Assembly (NCBI RefSeq): GCF_027580225.2
Contig: NC_073352.2
Coordinates: 3,660,501-3,724,500 of the forward strand
Length of the DNA stretch: 64,000 nucleotides
DNA from: Misgurnus anguillicaudatus
Lineage: Eukaryota > Chordata > Actinopteri > Cypriniformes > Cobitidae
Reading direction: 5' to 3'
The position numbers were made by a program, and so were the translations under genes. The notes under the pieces were generated by a model. It had not been told where the DNA came from. It saw only the letters and a list, made by a program, of their open reading frames with translations, and made no database searches. Shown here piece by piece: positions 21,790-34,437 of the stretch. The stretch's first letter is position 1, and each line of letters opens with the position of its first letter.

Positions 21790-23125
21790 TAGTTCATATT
21801 AAGAATTGGATCATAAACAAAAGTGTGATTGTGTAAATTAAGATAGAAAAAATATTCGATTTTCAGGCTGCAACATAACAAATTGAAAAAGGTGAAGGGC
21901 ACTTTTCCTGCTTTAATTTTAGGTACCATATTTTTTACTTAATGACACATTTTCTTTGCATGTATATGACATCAAACCCATATTACATTTAAGCAATTAA
22001 CAACTAACATGAACATGAACGTTTCCTAACTGTAAACTTAGATCAGGTGGTTAGAAATACAACTCACAGTGAGGTTTGGTACATAGAAGAGTAAATAAAC
22101 TTTAATAATAGTACTGCAATAAATCAAACTAATAGTAACTTAAACTGATTAAAAAGCCTCAGCAGAAATGCATGCTGGGAAATCATTTCAGTCATTACTT
22201 ATGTATTATTTTTCAGGCAGAGACCAGAAGGTTTTTCTTAATTCAGTTCTGATGGGAAGCCAAATAATTATGCATTTCCCAAAGCACTTCTGTGAGGAGT
22301 GATTTAAATGCACTCTTTTCATAAAAAACTCTGCTCATTTCATTGTATTGTAGACTGCATTCTGTGTTTTTGCTTTGCTATTTTATCATCATAGAAACAT
22401 GTCATGCTAGACCATTATACATTCACTTTTTGAAATCACATAGACTCTTCATTTCTTATTTACCTTCAAATTTTAGTAACATTTTACTAAAACTGAATTT
22501 TAGTCAGTTTTAGTAAAGCTTTCTTTACTCTCAAAACTATTTGGGTTTTTATTTAATGGTTAATTTTTACAGTATTTAACAGTGGCAGTACAAGACTCAA
22601 GTGTGTGTGCACAAGCAAAATATTTTATATCTAAAATATAAATGTATAATTGTTAAAAACTATTAAACCAATGAAAATAATCCTTTTATTTTTCCAAATG
22701 TTCGGTTGTTTTGTCATTAAAAAAAATACATACAATTTTAATTTAATAAAAAATGTTCATGATTGACAGCATTCAAGGGAAACTGGAAACCATAAAAGAC
22801 AAAGAAAGAGAAACAAACCCCAGAACAAACTCGGTCCTCATAAAAGCCAACATTATATTAGCTTGTGTTCAGCCTGATTTAGTATCAAACCTGTCATTTC
22901 CTCCATTAGATCACAAAAGAGATGATTGATGGATATGATTTTCAGTGTCAGCTTTAAAAAGCACCATAAAAGTTTAATTAAAGGCACAATTTTCTAATAA
23001 AATGATCAAAAACCACATGCAAAGTGTGATATATTTAATGCAGCTGTGTATTATTCCAAAAGGATTAGTAAATCCAGAGAAATTCCTATTTTATATAATG
23101 GCTCATCCCTTGTCATTGTCGCTTG
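21790..23125. other. Unassigned AT-rich DNA
   Basis: No open frame of note, no repeat ends recognised. Confidence 0.4.
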
Positions 23126-23129
23126 TTAA

Positions 23130-23536
23130 AGGGCACATACAGTATTGTGCCCATTTTTAAAAGATTTGTGCCTACAATGTGTCTGTGAAGTTTCAGCTCA
23201 AAATAGCCCACAGATCATTTATTACAGCATGTCCAAAATGCCCCTATTTGAGTGAGAACAACAAAGATCAGTTTTCATGTGTACTGTATAGCTTTAAATG
23301 CAAATGAGCTATACTGCTCTTCACTCCCTTACCAACAGACAGTGAGCGCTTTTAGTTAAAAATAGATCTGATTCCCATGAATACAGTCTGAGACAATAGT
23401 ATCTTTAGTGGGGATTAAAGCAGGAGTGGGTGGGTGGATTTTTTTATTGTAGGGTTGTTTTGTTGGTTCACACACTGTCAACACACATTTATATCCTAAC
23501 ACCTAGTAAAAGTGTATTTTGCATAATAGATGCCCT
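23130..23536. mobile_element. TTAA-type MITE
   Basis: The left flank TTAA (23126-23129) is followed by AGGGCACATACAG. The right end reads GCATAATAGATGCCCT, then TTAT (23537-23540), a one-base change from TTAA. The inner GGTTGTTTTGTTGGTTCACA region resembles a frequent fish repeat. Non-coding, older than the other TTAA elements. Confidence 0.5.
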
Positions 23537-23540
23537 TTAT

Positions 23541-24771
23541 TGACGTAATATCTGTGCTGTCCTTAGTTTCCACTTGTGAATTCCACACATCTCTGGATAG
23601 TGAACACAATACCCCTCATACTTTAAGAACGGCTGTAATAATCAAACATTAGTTTAGTCATAACTGTACCACTCTACCCATACAAATAACAGTAAATCTG
23701 AGAGATCCATTGGTGCATTTGTTCCTTCACTTAAGATAAATGTAATCATTATGTCAAGAACTGTCTGGTGTCTGGCCGCCAATGACTTATGATCTGAATT
23801 TTAATGCACACATTACTTTCTGAATGTATTAGATACTGATTTAGCCAAGCCTAAAAGCTGCAGTTTAACAAATCCATGTCACATTTCTCACAAACGAATT
23901 GATCTTTCATTTGATGTCATGATGTAGCCAGTGGCACTCTGTGGGAAAGCTATGGATGCCACATTTTCTCTTTTGTTTCTATTTACCTAACACTTTTTTG
24001 GCTCCAATGCTTCAGGTTCTGAGCACTGCACATTCATTAAAATGAACATTCGCAGCATCACAGTTCAGTGCTTATTTCTGCTGTGCATCACAAGCTGAAG
24101 TCAGAAGAAAACATTGTGTTCAACCTATGGTATTTATCAGCACAATCTTTTGCAATGTAGATATTTAGGAAACTAAATAAAATACTGAAGAAATCATGTG
24201 CCTGAAGAAGTCACACACAGCAGTGTCAGGCACTTTATATTCAGTCCAATTGAATTCAGGGGATTAAAGGCCTTTTCATCTCATGTTTAACTAATGGTTT
24301 TGTTTCATGTAGATTTATTACTATTTGTGATCCCTTAACTCATGAAAATTACATGACAATCAAGTTTGTTTTCTCAGCGGCCCACTAACAATAATAATTT
24401 AGGAATGAGTTCACAAAAATTTAATTTCTGTTTAAAACCCATATGAAATGGAATAGCAGATCTTTTTTTCTTGTTTTTCAACTTTATTCTTTAACATAAC
24501 AATACAATAAAATAATGACCACAGATCCTAAATCAAGTACAACATAGATCACAGACACATCATTAAAACAAAATATACAGCCACAATTACCAACGTAGGT
24601 TAATTTTGACCTACCAAGATTAGCAAAAAATGTGAAATCCTGGGACCTATATCCTTATATAATTTTTCAGTTTTGACCAATATGTAATAAATTCCATTAA
24701 AAGAAAATTAAATATGACTTTATACCACTTTGAGATGGTGGTTTAAAACAGCAAATCATTTTAAAGAATAT
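23541..24771. other. Unassigned non-coding DNA
   Basis: AT-rich. I see no coding region or clear repeat boundary. Confidence 0.4.
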
Positions 24772-25060
24772 GGGCCCTATTTTAATGATCTATGCACATT
24801 GTCTAAAGCACACAGTCTAAAAGGGTGTGTCAGAATTCACTTTTGCTAATTTATCGAAGGGAAAAATGTTTTGTGCGCCAAGCGCAGAGTCTAAAAGAGT
24901 TGTTCCTATTCTCTTAATGAGTAATAGATGTGTTTTGGGTGTAATGTGCAATAAACCAATGAGAGTATCAGATCTCATCCCCTTTAAAAGCCAGTTGCGC
25001 TGGCACCATGTTGATTTCCTATTAAGATGGCGGAATTTGTAAACTGAAAAACTATGTGGA
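24772..25060 (+). repeat. Fragment of a fish repeat with GGGCCCTATTTTAA end
   Basis: It starts GGGCCCTATTTTAATGATCT, an end seen repeatedly in fish genomes, followed by GCGCCAAGCGCAGAGTCTAA. The matching opposite end is absent, so this is a truncated copy. The 71-codon frame from 24827 shows no domain. Family not named. Confidence 0.4.
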
Positions 25061-25832
25061 GGAAGGAGACCACCAGTTTAAGATAAATGTTTAAAAAATT
25101 GTCCTTTTCATTTGTATTGAAATTTTTATTTTTGTATTAAAACCTTTAAAAGTCGTTTTCTTTCAGTCATGGAAGTACAAATAGCATGCTTTTAATTGCT
25201 GTAAATGGAAGGATAGCCTATATGATCAGTGTAATTTAAAAAATGTTTTTTTTACAAATATGCAAGAAAAGGTTTGTACTTTATTTGTAACAAACAGGAG
25301 ATAAAGAACGTGTGGAGAGCCGAAACCTTTTAGCACTCGGACAGCGATGTGAGTGTTTTGAAAAGCATTGCTTAAAAATGGTTCTCATCTCACCATATCC
25401 CACGGTAAAAGAATAGATTATATTTGAGCAGGAGACAATCGAGTCTGCATTGTCATTGAAATCCATACTATGGCCAACAAAGAGGTCCTCTGTGCTGGAG
25501 AAGCACACTTTCCCTGGCATTTAGCTGATGGCTTTACTGGCCCTAATGGCCTTCCATAACTGTTCTCCAGCCTGTGAGTAATGTATTTGTTGTAAGCAAC
25601 GCACTGAGCCCCAACACTGGCCCCTAGGAAAGAAACTAGAATATTTTGATTATTTTTGAAGCCTGTTGTAACAGTCCCATCGTGTGTTTCCCCAGTCCAT
25701 GTCTCTTATTTTAAAGTTCTGTATCCTCACCCATGTTTTTTTTTTGTTCTATATAGTACTTTTGTGCCATTCTTGATAGTCTCACATTTTGGGAGACAAT
25801 TTCTAATCAACATTAATTTCTCTGTGTGTATA
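25061..25832. other. Unassigned non-coding DNA
   Basis: A 79-codon minus-strand frame at 25281-25520 is Cys/Ser-rich but matches nothing I recognise. No other feature. Confidence 0.35.
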
Positions 25833-26290
25833 TATAGACGGTTTCAGCAGTAACAACATAAACAAACGGCTTTTGTGGAACACACGTAACTTCTGATAAA
25901 CTCTGCAAAGAATCAATAACAACATAGAGTAGTTTATTTCTGATAACAAGCAAAATAAAAACAAGTAAATTACCTTAGTTCAAATACTTATAGCTAAGTT
26001 AAAAACATAGCTAAAGCATTTTAAAAACTACAATGAGCTAATGTTACTGTGTAAAGTGTGTCATATGTAATGTATACATTCTTAACTACAGATCAGCTGC
26101 CAAACCTCCCTTCAAATAGCGGTAATCAATGATCCCCATCTTCCCTCATCTTTAGGAAGCCAAAACAGAGAAAGAAAGGGGAATAGATGCTCCAAAAAGC
26201 CAGTGTAGTGGTACAGGCCAGGTACACGTGTTTGCAAACAGAGATGACGTTTTTTTTGTGGGCTGAGCCTTACTGGTGGCAGAAAGTGAC
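25833..26290. mobile_element. Repeat K copy 1 (partial)
   Basis: It starts TATAGACGGTTTCAGCAG and continues with GGCTTTTGTGGAACACACGT and ATAACAAGCAAAATAAA, all shared with 27753-28036. The right end is not clear, and the sequence past about 25970 differs from the other copy. Confidence 0.5.
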
Positions 26291-27030
26291 AGCTCTGCAG
26301 TAGCGGTGTGAAGTGTTTTAGTGATTTTTATGGATCCGGTGTTCTGTCTAAGTCTGTTTCTCTTTAGTGTAATGTTTCTTATAGCGTTTTCATCATGTTA
26401 CGTTTATTTTGTAGATAAATTAAAAGTTTAAATGGCTTGGCTACTGAGATATGTGCATAATGTATATGTATTTTCTTTATTTGTAAATCAATTATTTTAC
26501 AGTATGAATCGCTAAAGTACATATAAAAACTAAGCAATACTATCGTGTATTTTATATAATACCATTTATTAAATATTTCATCATTTTCCTGTTTTCTATT
26601 ATTTCTTCCATATATGTGCATAGCCTACATGTTTGCTCTAAAACTATTATAAAACTATTATGAAGAAGACAATATATAAGGTAAAAAGAAATAATAGAAA
26701 ACTAAAATATGAAATATTTAATAAATAATGATATTATTGCTTTTATTATGGCATTAACCAAAAAGAAGAAAAAAGTTAAGTCATGAGTGAAAACCGAAAA
26801 AGACTAATTTTTCTTTTATTTATTAGGTTTGTTTGCTGTGGTTTTGTGTTCATTGTTCAATTGTTTAATTAAAGTTTTATTATAAATGTTAAATAATAGT
26901 AACTGTGTATTTTTTCTAACATTCAAAAAAATAAGGCTTTTATAAAAACAATTGATACAACAATTGCATACCAACACACAAACCATTCACATTGCAAATT
27001 TGGGCTAAAAACGAAGTCTCCCAGTGATAC
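26291..27030. other. Unassigned AT-rich DNA
   Basis: No gene seen. The short frames are very AT-rich and unsupported. Confidence 0.4.
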
Positions 27031-27131
27031 AAAATGAAGAGCCGGAACCAGAGCCGCAAGATCCGTCTCTTCTAAGGGAGCCAGAGCCGTAAGAGCCGAA
27101 TCTTTGAAAAGAGCCGGACTGCCCATCACTA
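27031..27131 (-). repeat. hAT terminal fragment with GAGCCG repeats
   Basis: The segment ends AGAGCCGGACTGCCCATCACTA. Read in reverse, TAGTGATGGGCAGTCCGG is a hAT-type terminus related to that at 30749. GAGCC motifs recur five or more times in 80 bp. The other end is not found. Confidence 0.45.
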
Positions 27132-27752
27132 TTACACACGTTGTGTCTTAAGCCTCATTTTTATATGATAATATTTAACTGAAGCATTTTTTTTCACTTG
27201 ATATTAAGTTTTTTATTTAAATGAACTTCCATGGGCTGTTGGCTCCAATCTATGTGGGTCTATTTGAACAATAATATATTTTTAATTTTACATATTTTAC
27301 TGGCATAGGTACATTTATAATTGTTTTGCATTATGGTCGAGTGCTGAAAATGAGCTGCTACATTTTTCTTGTGTTCTTAGAGCAAAAGTGATGATCATCT
27401 TTCATTTACAGTTATTTGTAATTTAGTTACTTTTTTGACAGCCTTATTATTATGGATCGCACATAAAATCCTATCTTTAGATCTCAAGAGTTAAAAACAT
27501 AACAGATTTAAAAGTAAAATCAGTAGACTCATTCTTAAATCTATCCCCTCTGGTAATTATAGTTACAGTTGTTACACTCAATTTAAATTGATTAAAACTA
27601 TTGTCTTTTAACATTCTTACTTAGTAAAAGCTTAAAATCAGGGGTGTCATCACTTGTACTATAAAATCTGTTATCTATATGTTGAAATGTCCTTCTGGGC
27701 TAGCAGGAAAAAAACAACATTCAATAACAAGGATTGCAGAAGATTAAAGTGC
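27132..27752. other. Unassigned AT-rich DNA
   Basis: Nothing recognised. Confidence 0.4.
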
Positions 27753-28036
27753 TATAGACGGTCTCAACATTAACAACATAACAAGCGGCTTTTGTGGAAC
27801 ACACGTCTTCTGGTAAACTCCGCAAAGAATAAATAAGTCCTTTTAAAGTAGTTTATTTATATAACAAGCAAAATAAACAACACATAGAGTACCTAGGAAA
27901 CCAAAACATTTGGTATTTGTTCAAGAGTTCATTTAAGCAACTAGTACAGACAATTAAATAAACAGAAACCGGAAGTAACGTTCTGACCAGACATATAATC
28001 GCGTCACCGCACATGCTTCCGATGAAACTGCCTATA
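27753..28036. mobile_element. Repeat K copy 2 (MITE)
   Basis: The left end TATAGACGGTCTCA and right end TGAAACTGCCTATA are imperfect inverted repeats, possibly with a TA duplication. About 284 bp. It shares its left half with 25833-25970. Confidence 0.6.
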
Positions 28037-28280
28037 CGTACAAATAAACAAAGAAGTCCTGTAGCAGTACATTTTAAATTTTAAAAAATCTATATATTCT
28101 GGTATACTAATATTGAACAAGTCACACATGATGTGAATTTAATTTGACTTCTAATATAAACTTGTTGCATTAATACATGTGTTTTGTTGAAGTCAAATAT
28201 GGTCTGTGTTTAATGTGTCAACAGAATTTTAAAAGCATTCTGCACTTTAAAATCACCATCTGAAGGACAATTTTCCAGCA
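28037..28280. other. Unassigned non-coding DNA
   Basis: Short spacer between elements. Nothing recognised. Confidence 0.4.
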
Positions 28281-28288
28281 TTGATTGT

Positions 28289-30174
28289 CAGTGTTGGGGA
28301 AAGTTACTTTTAAAAGTAATGCATTACAACATTAAGTTACTCACCAAAAAAGTAACTAATTGCATTACTTAGTTACTTTTCATGGAAAATTATGCTTACA
28401 TTACTTTTAAGTAGGGCTGCACGATTTGGAGAAAAAATCTAATTGCGATTTTTCTGATCAAAATTGCGATTCGCAATTTAAAGTGCGATTCATTAGTATA
28501 TAATAAAAGAGCTACATCCAGGTTTGTTGTGGTGGTTTTAATAGCACCAAAGAAAGATGCTGTGCTACTGTTTATTTAAAACCTCTTAAACATTGTACCA
28601 AGGTGTCTGCAGGACTTTGCTCTTCTGCAGACAAACTTTTTTTTTTAATCTAAGAACATTAAAATACAAGTTAACAAAAATGTATTGAAAGTTTTATTTA
28701 AAATAACATATAAGCCAATGTATTTTGGCTGTCACTACAACAGTGCTTCTGACAAGCAAATGTTTAGTTTTTCTTTTAATCATAAGACTATACTCATCTT
28801 GTTTTACTTTTCAGGCATCTGTATGTAAATATATTAGTTATTAGAATCTATGACTTAACATAAGCAAAAAATACAAATAAAAGACTGCACAGTCCTCACT
28901 GTAGGATTTTAAATGTGGAGCTGCAGAAGCTTGTTCAGTTAAGAGTAAGGAGTGATTTTAATTTTTGGTGTGTAATAAACATTTCTGACACAGAAAGCAC
29001 CAGGTTACTGTCACTTTAAGACACAAGACAGCTTTAAAACTGCTCTGCTTCAATATACTGATAAACATCCAGCTGTTTATGTTCACTTAGACAAGAAAGA
29101 AAACTTAAGTTTAGTGATCACGCGTGTGCTGACTGCTCTCTGTGTGCGCGCTTCATGAACCCTCGTGCCTAAATATTCAAAGCGGTGCAGATGTGCGCGT
29201 GCAAGAAAGTATAATGTACCTGTTTCGTCTGCTGTGTTCCGGGCTTTAATCAAACCTGCTTATAGTCTGATGAGGCGCTTGTCATTGTTTGCGATGCATG
29301 ACGAGAAACGGACGTATATACACCTTTCTTTAAGTCCAACATTACACAAAAGGGAAATGTTTTCGCGCATTTCTGTCCTTTCATTTGCCGGTTAATGAGT
29401 TATAATGGGTTTTTAAAATGACTGAAACCAAAATCTGCCAACTTCATGATATTCCGCGTTGTGCAGTTAATTCCATTTGTATGCATTTCGCGATTCTGTC
29501 CGTGTTTTCCGCATCGCGGAAATCATATGGCCGTACACTTTGTTGAGGAGTTGAACTGCTGCTCGTGCTCATGTTTTCCAAATGATGTTATCTGACGTGT
29601 AGTCAGCACCTCAATGTTAATGCACTCTATTGGTTTAAACTGCATCAAACGTAAAATGCGCATAAAGCGAACGGTCAAAAACTGCGTACTAGATGATTGT
29701 TATATTTGATAGTTTTGAATCGAAATAATCGCAGCTCTTGCGATTCAAAAATCGCATCCATTCACATCGTGATTTCGGTTTAAAAACGATTAATCGTGCA
29801 GCCCTACTTTTAAGTAACTTTTGTGTTACTTTTTCTTACTTGGCTAAGGCTTGATCTCTTTCAGGCTTTGCAGGTGTTTTTATGATCACAAAAATGTCAA
29901 TCTCTGGCCTGCCATCTTCGTTTTTGACTCAAACTGTTCCCGCTCGGGGGCACAGAGTGCGTAATTCTACGTTAATATGTTCAGTTTAATTCAGTACATT
30001 ATTTTATATTCTAAATTAAATTAATTAAACTGAAAAGTAACTTGCATTACTTTTTTTTAAAAAGTAACTAAAATATGAATGCGTACATATGTATGTGTTA
30101 CTTTACTCGTTACTTCAGAAAAGTAATATTATTATGTAATGCGGATTACTTGTAATGCGTTACCCCCAACACTG
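28289..30174. mobile_element. hAT element (CAGTGTTGGGG ends) with nested hAT
   Basis: The ends CAGTGTTGGGG and CCCCCAACACTG are inverted. The flanks are TTGATTGT (28281-28288) and GTGATTGT (30175-30182), seven of eight identical. Both arms are rich in AAGTAAC and GTTACTT motifs. Without the nested copy at 28412-29806 the unit is about 480 bp and non-coding. Confidence 0.85.
28412..29806. mobile_element. Nested hAT element (TAGGGCTGCACGAT ends)
   Basis: Ends TAGGGCTGCACGATT and AATCGTGCAGCCCTA, with a perfect 8-bp duplication CTTTTAAG at 28404-28411 and 29807-29814. 1395 bp with no transposase frame, so non-autonomous. It inserted into the hAT element at 28289-30174, giving a relative age order. 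Confidence 0.92.
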
Positions 30175-30182
30175 GTGATTGT

Positions 30183-30740
30183 AACACTCATACTGTAACA
30201 TCTTTCCCAGATTGTTCCATCTTTTATCCTTCAGTTTTTACTGATTGCTCACATTTCTTTGCGATGACCATATTTGCGTGTTAACCTGTCTCTTTATCGT
30301 GTTAAGCTGTAAAATCAGAGTGCCTTGTGGAGCAGTAGAGTTAAGATAGTTGACTATGAATGATTGGGTAATTAACTCAGATAACAGAGGCCCACAGTGA
30401 TAATCTTTAAAGAAGAATGAAGCATTATACTGTAAAGAGAAACCAGAGAGCTGTCAGTGTAATGATATAGACCTAATACATTTGGTCAGAGCAACCTGTT
30501 CTCTTTTTCACAGCCACATCCAAAACCATAATAATTACACACAGAGCCTGGTAAGAAACATGTACATTGAACAACTGAAAATGTCTCTAAATGAAGGATT
30601 AGAAGTTTCACTGAGCAACATCTTAACACAGCAGAAGTAAAATATATTAAAATTCAGTAAACATAGTGTGTTCAGAACAGATAATAGTTACGTCGTCTTA
30701 ATACAGGAGGATCTGAATGCAGTGTTACAGTAGCTGAAAG
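30183..30740. other. Unassigned non-coding DNA
   Basis: No feature seen. Confidence 0.4.
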
Positions 30741-30748
30741 ATGGCAAA

Positions 30749-31815
30749 TAGTGATGATCAACACGATCTTTTTAAGGATTTGGGTTATTCTGAGTCACTC
30801 ACTAATATGATCCGGGTTGTGAGAGTCACTTGAGTCACTTGGTCAAAATCTCCCAATTCCAATCGAGTCATACTAATGCCAACCAAGCAACTTAGATCAC
30901 GCATGCAGCTACGAGTCTACGACTCCTGCTCGCAAAAAAAGGGCTCATGTGACCTGAGGAACTCGTAAAAACATGCATGTCCGTGGTAACATTATCAATA
31001 ACATAATTTTAAAAAGTTTGGTGTGTTTCGTTTAGTTTCATAACAACAAATATATCAACACCACGTTTAGAAGATGCCAGGCTTTGTTAACTTGGAAGTG
31101 AGAGGAACGTATCCTATTTCAGATCCACGATGTAGGCTTCGGTTAATGCAGCCACACAGTCACTCATCCGCGCAAGAACATGATCTTGTGAGTGAGTCCC
31201 AGAAAGAGCCGCCCGCTTCTGCACGGGTCCTGTGAGTGAACCACTCACGTCACTCTGAGTGACTGTCAACAAGAGGAGCCGTGTACGTCCGTCGGTGGCG
31301 GATCTTTCCAGCAGCACTGCTGCAGCAGTCCTCGTATTTTAAACATTTGCAGCTTCTACCCAAAACATTGTGCCAGTCAAATATTACATGATAGTCAGTG
31401 GGTTAATAACACGAGCAAGGCTCGTTTCTCCTAGTTCAGGATTCAAGCTCTATGAGTTGAGTGAGTCACTCTCTGTGTGAATCCCCGAGTCGCGGACCAA
31501 CTCAACGCCGCGCGCACGCATCCCTGTTTAACTCGGAGCTTCAGGAAATTACGATCCGGAATAGCAGCTTGTGGCTCACTGAGTCGACATTTGGTGATGT
31601 TAATTAACTCGTTGTTGCAAGTTATAGAACCTATGGCAGCCTATGTAGAGTTATAATTCTGTTGTAAACATTTGAAGAGCTTTGTTTGATACAATTTCTA
31701 ATTTTTAATGCAAAATCTGGGAGGACTCAACTGGGTTAATGGTCACTAAGGACTCATGGTTCCCGAGTCATTTTAGGGATCGGGTTAAATGATTCAAGTG
31801 ACTCGCTCATCACTA
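30749..31815. mobile_element. hAT element (TAGTGATGA ends)
   Basis: The left end TAGTGATGATC and right end GCTCATCACTA are inverted. A perfect 8-bp duplication ATGGCAAA lies at 30741-30748 and 31816-31823. 1067 bp, GAGTCACT-rich near both ends, no transposase. The 67-codon minus frame at 31114-31317 is not supported as a gene. Confidence 0.9.
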
Positions 31816-32005
31816 ATGGCAAAAGAAAGGAAGAGCTCATCTATCCTTTTCTTACTGGTAAACCTCTTTAAGATGAGTCGAAGTTAAAGATATTTTACAA
31901 GAACCCACCAGTTGTGAATGAGCTTTAAGTGCACCTATTTCTGTCAGGATCCAGCCAGATCCTTGTTTGTATAAAGATCTAGTCAGCATAGCAGGGTTCT
32001 GACTA

Positions 32006-33110
32006 GGGATGCACCGAAATGAAAATTCTTGGCCGAAACCGAAAATTGAAAAAGAGGAAACCAAGGCCGAAAAACCGCAACCGAGACACCGAAATAAATT
32101 ATTATGCCAATTATTAGTACAAATGCATTTATGGCTATCACTGTGAACTAACTTTACTGGGGAGGTGTGATCTATCACAAAACTCACGGTTCAGATAACA
32201 TTACAGTTTTTGAGGCACGGATCAGATTATTTTTCAGATCAGCAAAAAGGGGGTGGGGAAAATGTAATAACAAATAAAGAGATTGCAAACATTTATAAAT
32301 TAGCATTAGGTACAGAAATCGAATTAAATGAGTCATAACACTGTCTTTATTGTATACATTAAATATATTATTATTTTTAGAGCTACAGAAGTGATTTTCT
32401 CTTTGTCTTAGGTTGTTTGATTAACATTAATGACACAGACTTAAGTAGGTTAATTGAGGTTACTGTCTCTTTAAATAAGCAGAGACTGGTTTCTGACTGT
32501 AATCTATACATACACTTAAGACATAAACAAATGTTTTTATTAGAAAAAGAACACTTTGGAGATAATTTTGTTTATATGTGGCCTGTCAATAACAGAAAGA
32601 TTTTACGTTCACTTGTTTGCGTCTCACTCGTGTGTGCACTATTGAGGGCACTTAAACGCACGCGCACACAGAGACTGAGGGCGAATCCCAAACAGCGCAG
32701 CATAAAAACGTTACGTTGTTTTTCATTGCTTTATTCGGCACATGTATGTTAATGGACTATACCGTATGAGACACATTTGCGCGACTCTCTCTAAAGTTTA
32801 CACATCAAGAGTTCTGATCTTTGAAGGGCGTACTCACTGTGATGATCACGTCTGGACCGGACACACTCAACCGCATGTGCTTCTGTGCATACAGACAACT
32901 GCTCCATTTAGCGCCTTTTTGTGGTTAAATACATCCACACCGCAGACATGTTGCTTCAGACAAGCACGTGCAGGTCGCGGTTTTTGTTTGCGTCATCACA
33001 ACATTTCGGCCGTATTGTTTCGGTGATAAGTCTTTCGGAATGCTCTTTTGGGCCATTGTCGGACGAAAATTTCCGGTGGCCGAATATTCGGTGCAATGTT
33101 TCATGTGGGA
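32006..33110. mobile_element. hAT element (TAGGGATGCACCGA end), right end damaged
   Basis: The left end TAGGGATGCACCGAAATG is classic. The right end reads GGCCGAATATTCGGTGCAAT, so the expected TGCATCCCTA has decayed. TTCTGAC before the left end (31999-32005) recurs at 33136-33142 and may be a displaced duplication, but this is uncertain. About 1.1 kb and non-coding; the frames of up to 111 codons lack domains. Confidence 0.65.
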
Positions 33111-33139
33111 GATGCATGGTTTTAGTATTGATTTATTCT

Positions 33140-34152
33140 GACCACGCATTTCCCGGGTCTCGTCACTTTTTCCCCAGTCCCTTACTTCTAATTAATTTCA
33201 GGTGTTTGTAATTTATTTTCTCCCTATTTAAGAGTCCTTGTGTTTGATGTTCTTCACTCGTGCGTTGTCCTACTACCTGTGACTCGTGTGATCTTATGCC
33301 TAGTCTAGTTTTGTACTGTTGTGTGTTCAAGTTTAGTGTTTTATATTGTGCCAAGTTTAGTGTTTTTTCTGTTTTAGTCTTGTTGCCCTGTTTAAAGGAA
33401 TAGTCTACTCATTTTCAATATTAAAATATGTTATTACCTTAACTAAGAATTGTTGATACATCCCTCTATCATCTGTGTGTGTGCACGTAAGCGCTGGAGC
33501 GCGCTGCGACGCTTCGATAGCATTTAGCTTAGCCCCATTCATTCAATGGCACCATTTAGAGATAAAGTTAGAAGTGACCAAACACATCAACGTTTTTCCT
33601 ATTTAAGACGAGTAGTTACACGAGCAAGTTTGGTGGTACAAAATAAAACGTAGTGCTTTTCTAAGCGGATTTAAAAGAGTAACTATATTTTATGGCGTAA
33701 TAGCACTTTTGGGAGTACTTCGACTCGGCGCAGTAACACCCTCCCTCTACCATTATGAGAGTGAGAAGGGGAGCAGACTTTTCAGGCGAGTCGAAGTACT
33801 CCCAAAAGTGCTATTACGCCATAAAATATAGTTCCTCTTTTAAATCCGCTTAGAAAAGCACTACGTTTTATTTTGTACCACCAAACTTGCTCGTATAACT
33901 ACTAAGCTAAATGCTATCGAAGCGTCGCAGCGCGCTCCAGCGCTTACGTGCACGCACACAGATGATAGAGGGATGTATCAACAATTCTTAGTTAAGGTAA
34001 TAACATATTTTAATATTGAAAATGAGTAGACTATTCCTTTAATGTTGTTTGCCCCACGTGGGCCTTTGTTTTCTTGTTTTGTATATTAAAGTGTCTTTTA
34101 TTTAACCCCTCACCGTCTGCGTTTGGGTTCACGTCCTGAAATCCCTGACAAC
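33140..34152 (+). repeat. LTR-like fragment split by a fold-back element
   Basis: Outside the 33396-34038 insert, the sequence has a TATA-like CTATTTAAGAG (33226-33236), a long transcribed-like stretch, ATTAAAG near 34086 and an end TGAAATCCCTGACA. This resembles the minus-strand layout of the solo LTRs at 37754 and 48830. The left boundary is uncertain and no target duplication is found, so it may be truncated. Confidence 0.45.
33396..34038. mobile_element. 643-bp fold-back element, TTAA target
   Basis: TTAA flanks both sides (33392-33395 and 34039-34042). The arms are nearly complete inverted repeats: the left runs AGGAATAGTCTACTC through GGGAGTACTTCGACTCG, and the right mirrors it from CGAGTCGAAGTACTCCC to GAGTAGACTATTCCT. 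The unpaired centre is about 70 bp; the left arm carries an extra stretch of about 100 bp near 33520-33620. It would form a very long hairpin. Non-coding. Confidence 0.88.
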
Positions 34153-34437
34153 TTCATTGCTAAAAACAATGTATTTGGTATAATACAATGTGTTCGCATG
34201 GTTTACGGTTAAAAAAAATGTATTGACCACATACCATACATGTTTGTATCTCCATATATACTGTCTTCCTGAAATGCATGATATGTACAAAGTTCATTGA
34301 TCTGAAAAGCGCTGTGTCAGTAATTGGCCAGCTAATCTGTACATTGTGATTGTCCTGAATACCTTTGACGTCAGCCGGAAATGTGATGCTTCTTACCATG
34401 TTTAAAAGATTCGCTCACAATGCTATGGGCCTTTTTA

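Noticed and set aside
25281..25520. A host exon encoding a Cys/Ser-rich peptide
   Set aside because: No recognised domain, no convincing splice sites, and no neighbouring exons. A homology search could reverse this.
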